This document shows positions 63,527 to 64,000 of a stretch of 64,000 nucleotides of DNA, in pieces (position 1 is the first letter of the stretch; the number at the start of each line of letters is the position of its first letter). This stretch comes from JAGQKC01 sp965223675 (GTDB lineage: Bacteria; Nitrospirota; Nitrospiria; Nitrospirales; UBA8639). Both the position numbers and the translations under genes were made by a program. The notes below the pieces were generated by a model. It made no database searches, had not been told where the DNA came from, and saw nothing but the letters and a program-made list of their open reading frames with translations. The stretch is from positions 2,666,001 through 2,730,000 of the forward strand of contig OZ245013.1 of assembly GCA_965223675.1 (NCBI GenBank), given 5' to 3'.

Positions 63527-63795
63527 ACTTTTAATAAAGAGTTTACAGTAGGCTTTCCCTAAATTTCCTAGGGTCTGACTTTTAACGTTAAATGTAGTTC
63601 TATATGATCTGACCTATCAGAGGTGTTCTGGATAAAAATACGTGGAACAATGTTTCTATGAGAACACCCTGTATTTTTCCATCTTCACCACAAATTTAGA
63701 ATCTGTTACACTATTAGTAAGCTACGATGGTACCCGATAACATTTCGTAACTCCATTAGCTAAGTCCAAGACCATCCAAACTGGAGGGCCATCTC

Positions 63796-63975
63796 ATGAA
63801 GCTCTTCGTTCAAATTTTTCCTACAGATGTTCAAGTGCTCGTAAGAAATTTTCTTCTGGCTTCATCTCTTTTGTTGACGATTATACTCCCTATCATGATC
63901 GCTGAAGGCTGTGTAAAACGTCCATCCTTGGAACCGACACCAGGAGTCGCGCCTCAGCAATTTTCAATTCCATAA
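63796..63975 (+). CDS. Small lipoprotein-like protein
   Basis: A 59-residue frame: a hydrophobic segment (LLASSLLLTIILPIMIAEGC) ends in a Cys that could be a lipobox acceptor, although AEGC is less typical. A short Pro-rich tail (VKRPSLEPTPGVAPQQ) follows. GGAGGG lies before the ATG at an ideal distance. It lies at the window edge and has no recognised family. Confidence 0.55.
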   Translation: MKLFVQIFPTDVQVLVRNFLLASSLLLTIILPIMIAEGCVKRPSLEPTPGVAPQQFSIP

Positions 63976-64000
63976 GAGTCTGATTGCTTATAGATCAGAA

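Noticed and set aside
1..64000. tRNA, rRNA or CRISPR arrays
   Set aside because: No cloverleaf-like segments, rRNA signatures or regularly spaced direct repeats were found by reading the window.

Overview
The window is a piece of a bacterial chromosome of moderate GC content (roughly 46-48% by eye), with about 60 protein-coding genes on both strands, short operons and fairly long intergenic stretches. I see no tRNA, rRNA or CRISPR array. The envelope genes are diderm: a TonB-dependent receptor, a two-partner-secretion exoprotein, an autotransporter barrel, several lipoproteins and a YdbH-YnbE-YdbL lipid bridge. A Nitrospira-like member of Nitrospirota with a marine, lower-GC character is my best guess. 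It rests on the gene mix (DsrE-like/TusA pair, LemA/TPM cluster, caspase-like lipoprotein, ImuB/DnaE2, BacNav-type channel) and on short inverted-repeat elements of a kind I associate with that group. This is inference, not proof.

Layout. 1-7.1 kb: small hypothetical genes, a DUF5069 gene, two paralogous small secreted proteins, a GT2 glycosyltransferase and a TonB-dependent receptor, interspersed with diverged copies of a dispersed repeat. 7.1-13.3 kb: an HDOD protein facing a GGDEF diguanylate cyclase, a SpoU/TrmH RNA methyltransferase, a DUF1653 protein, purE, a beta-hydroxyacid dehydrogenase and a RAYT (Y1) transposase. 13.5-18.9 kb: a lemA-TPM-TPM operon and a 1041-residue haemagglutination-domain (TpsA-like) exoprotein. 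19.4-24.7 kb: a peroxiredoxin with a strong terminator, a zinc-ribbon ORF between two inverted-repeat elements, an ettA operon, a NUDIX hydrolase and ogt. 24.8-32.3 kb: a TIGR03790 protein, a vapBC pair, and an imuB-dnaE2 translesion cassette without imuA.

32.5-42.5 kb: an XRE regulator and a receiver-only response regulator, a 12-TM MOP-like transporter, a tandem ATPase related to the BREX BrxD/DUF2791 type, and a very acidic 903-residue repeat lipoprotein with TPRs. 43-48.5 kb: glnS and the ydbH-ynbE-ydbL operon. 48.5-51.5 kb is a decay zone: a frameshifted DUF1428 gene, an IS5-family fragment, an intact second vapBC-type module with a perfect operator palindrome, and over 1 kb of gene remnants with another inverted-repeat element. 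51.5-64 kb: a ROK sugar kinase, secreted/START-like proteins, a cytochrome-c-like lipoprotein, a caspase-like lipoprotein, an autotransporter, a BacNav-type ion channel with an unusually acidic filter, a CBS protein, ftcD, a DsrE-like/TusA operon and a small lipoprotein.

The genes do not form one large pathway. Recurrent themes are envelope biogenesis and surface exposure, translation and purine housekeeping, c-di-GMP/HDOD signalling and SOS-type mutagenesis. The least explained items are the solitary BrxD-like tandem ATPase, the repeat lipoprotein, the orphan cytochrome and caspase lipoproteins, the acidic-filter channel and the families of small repeats.
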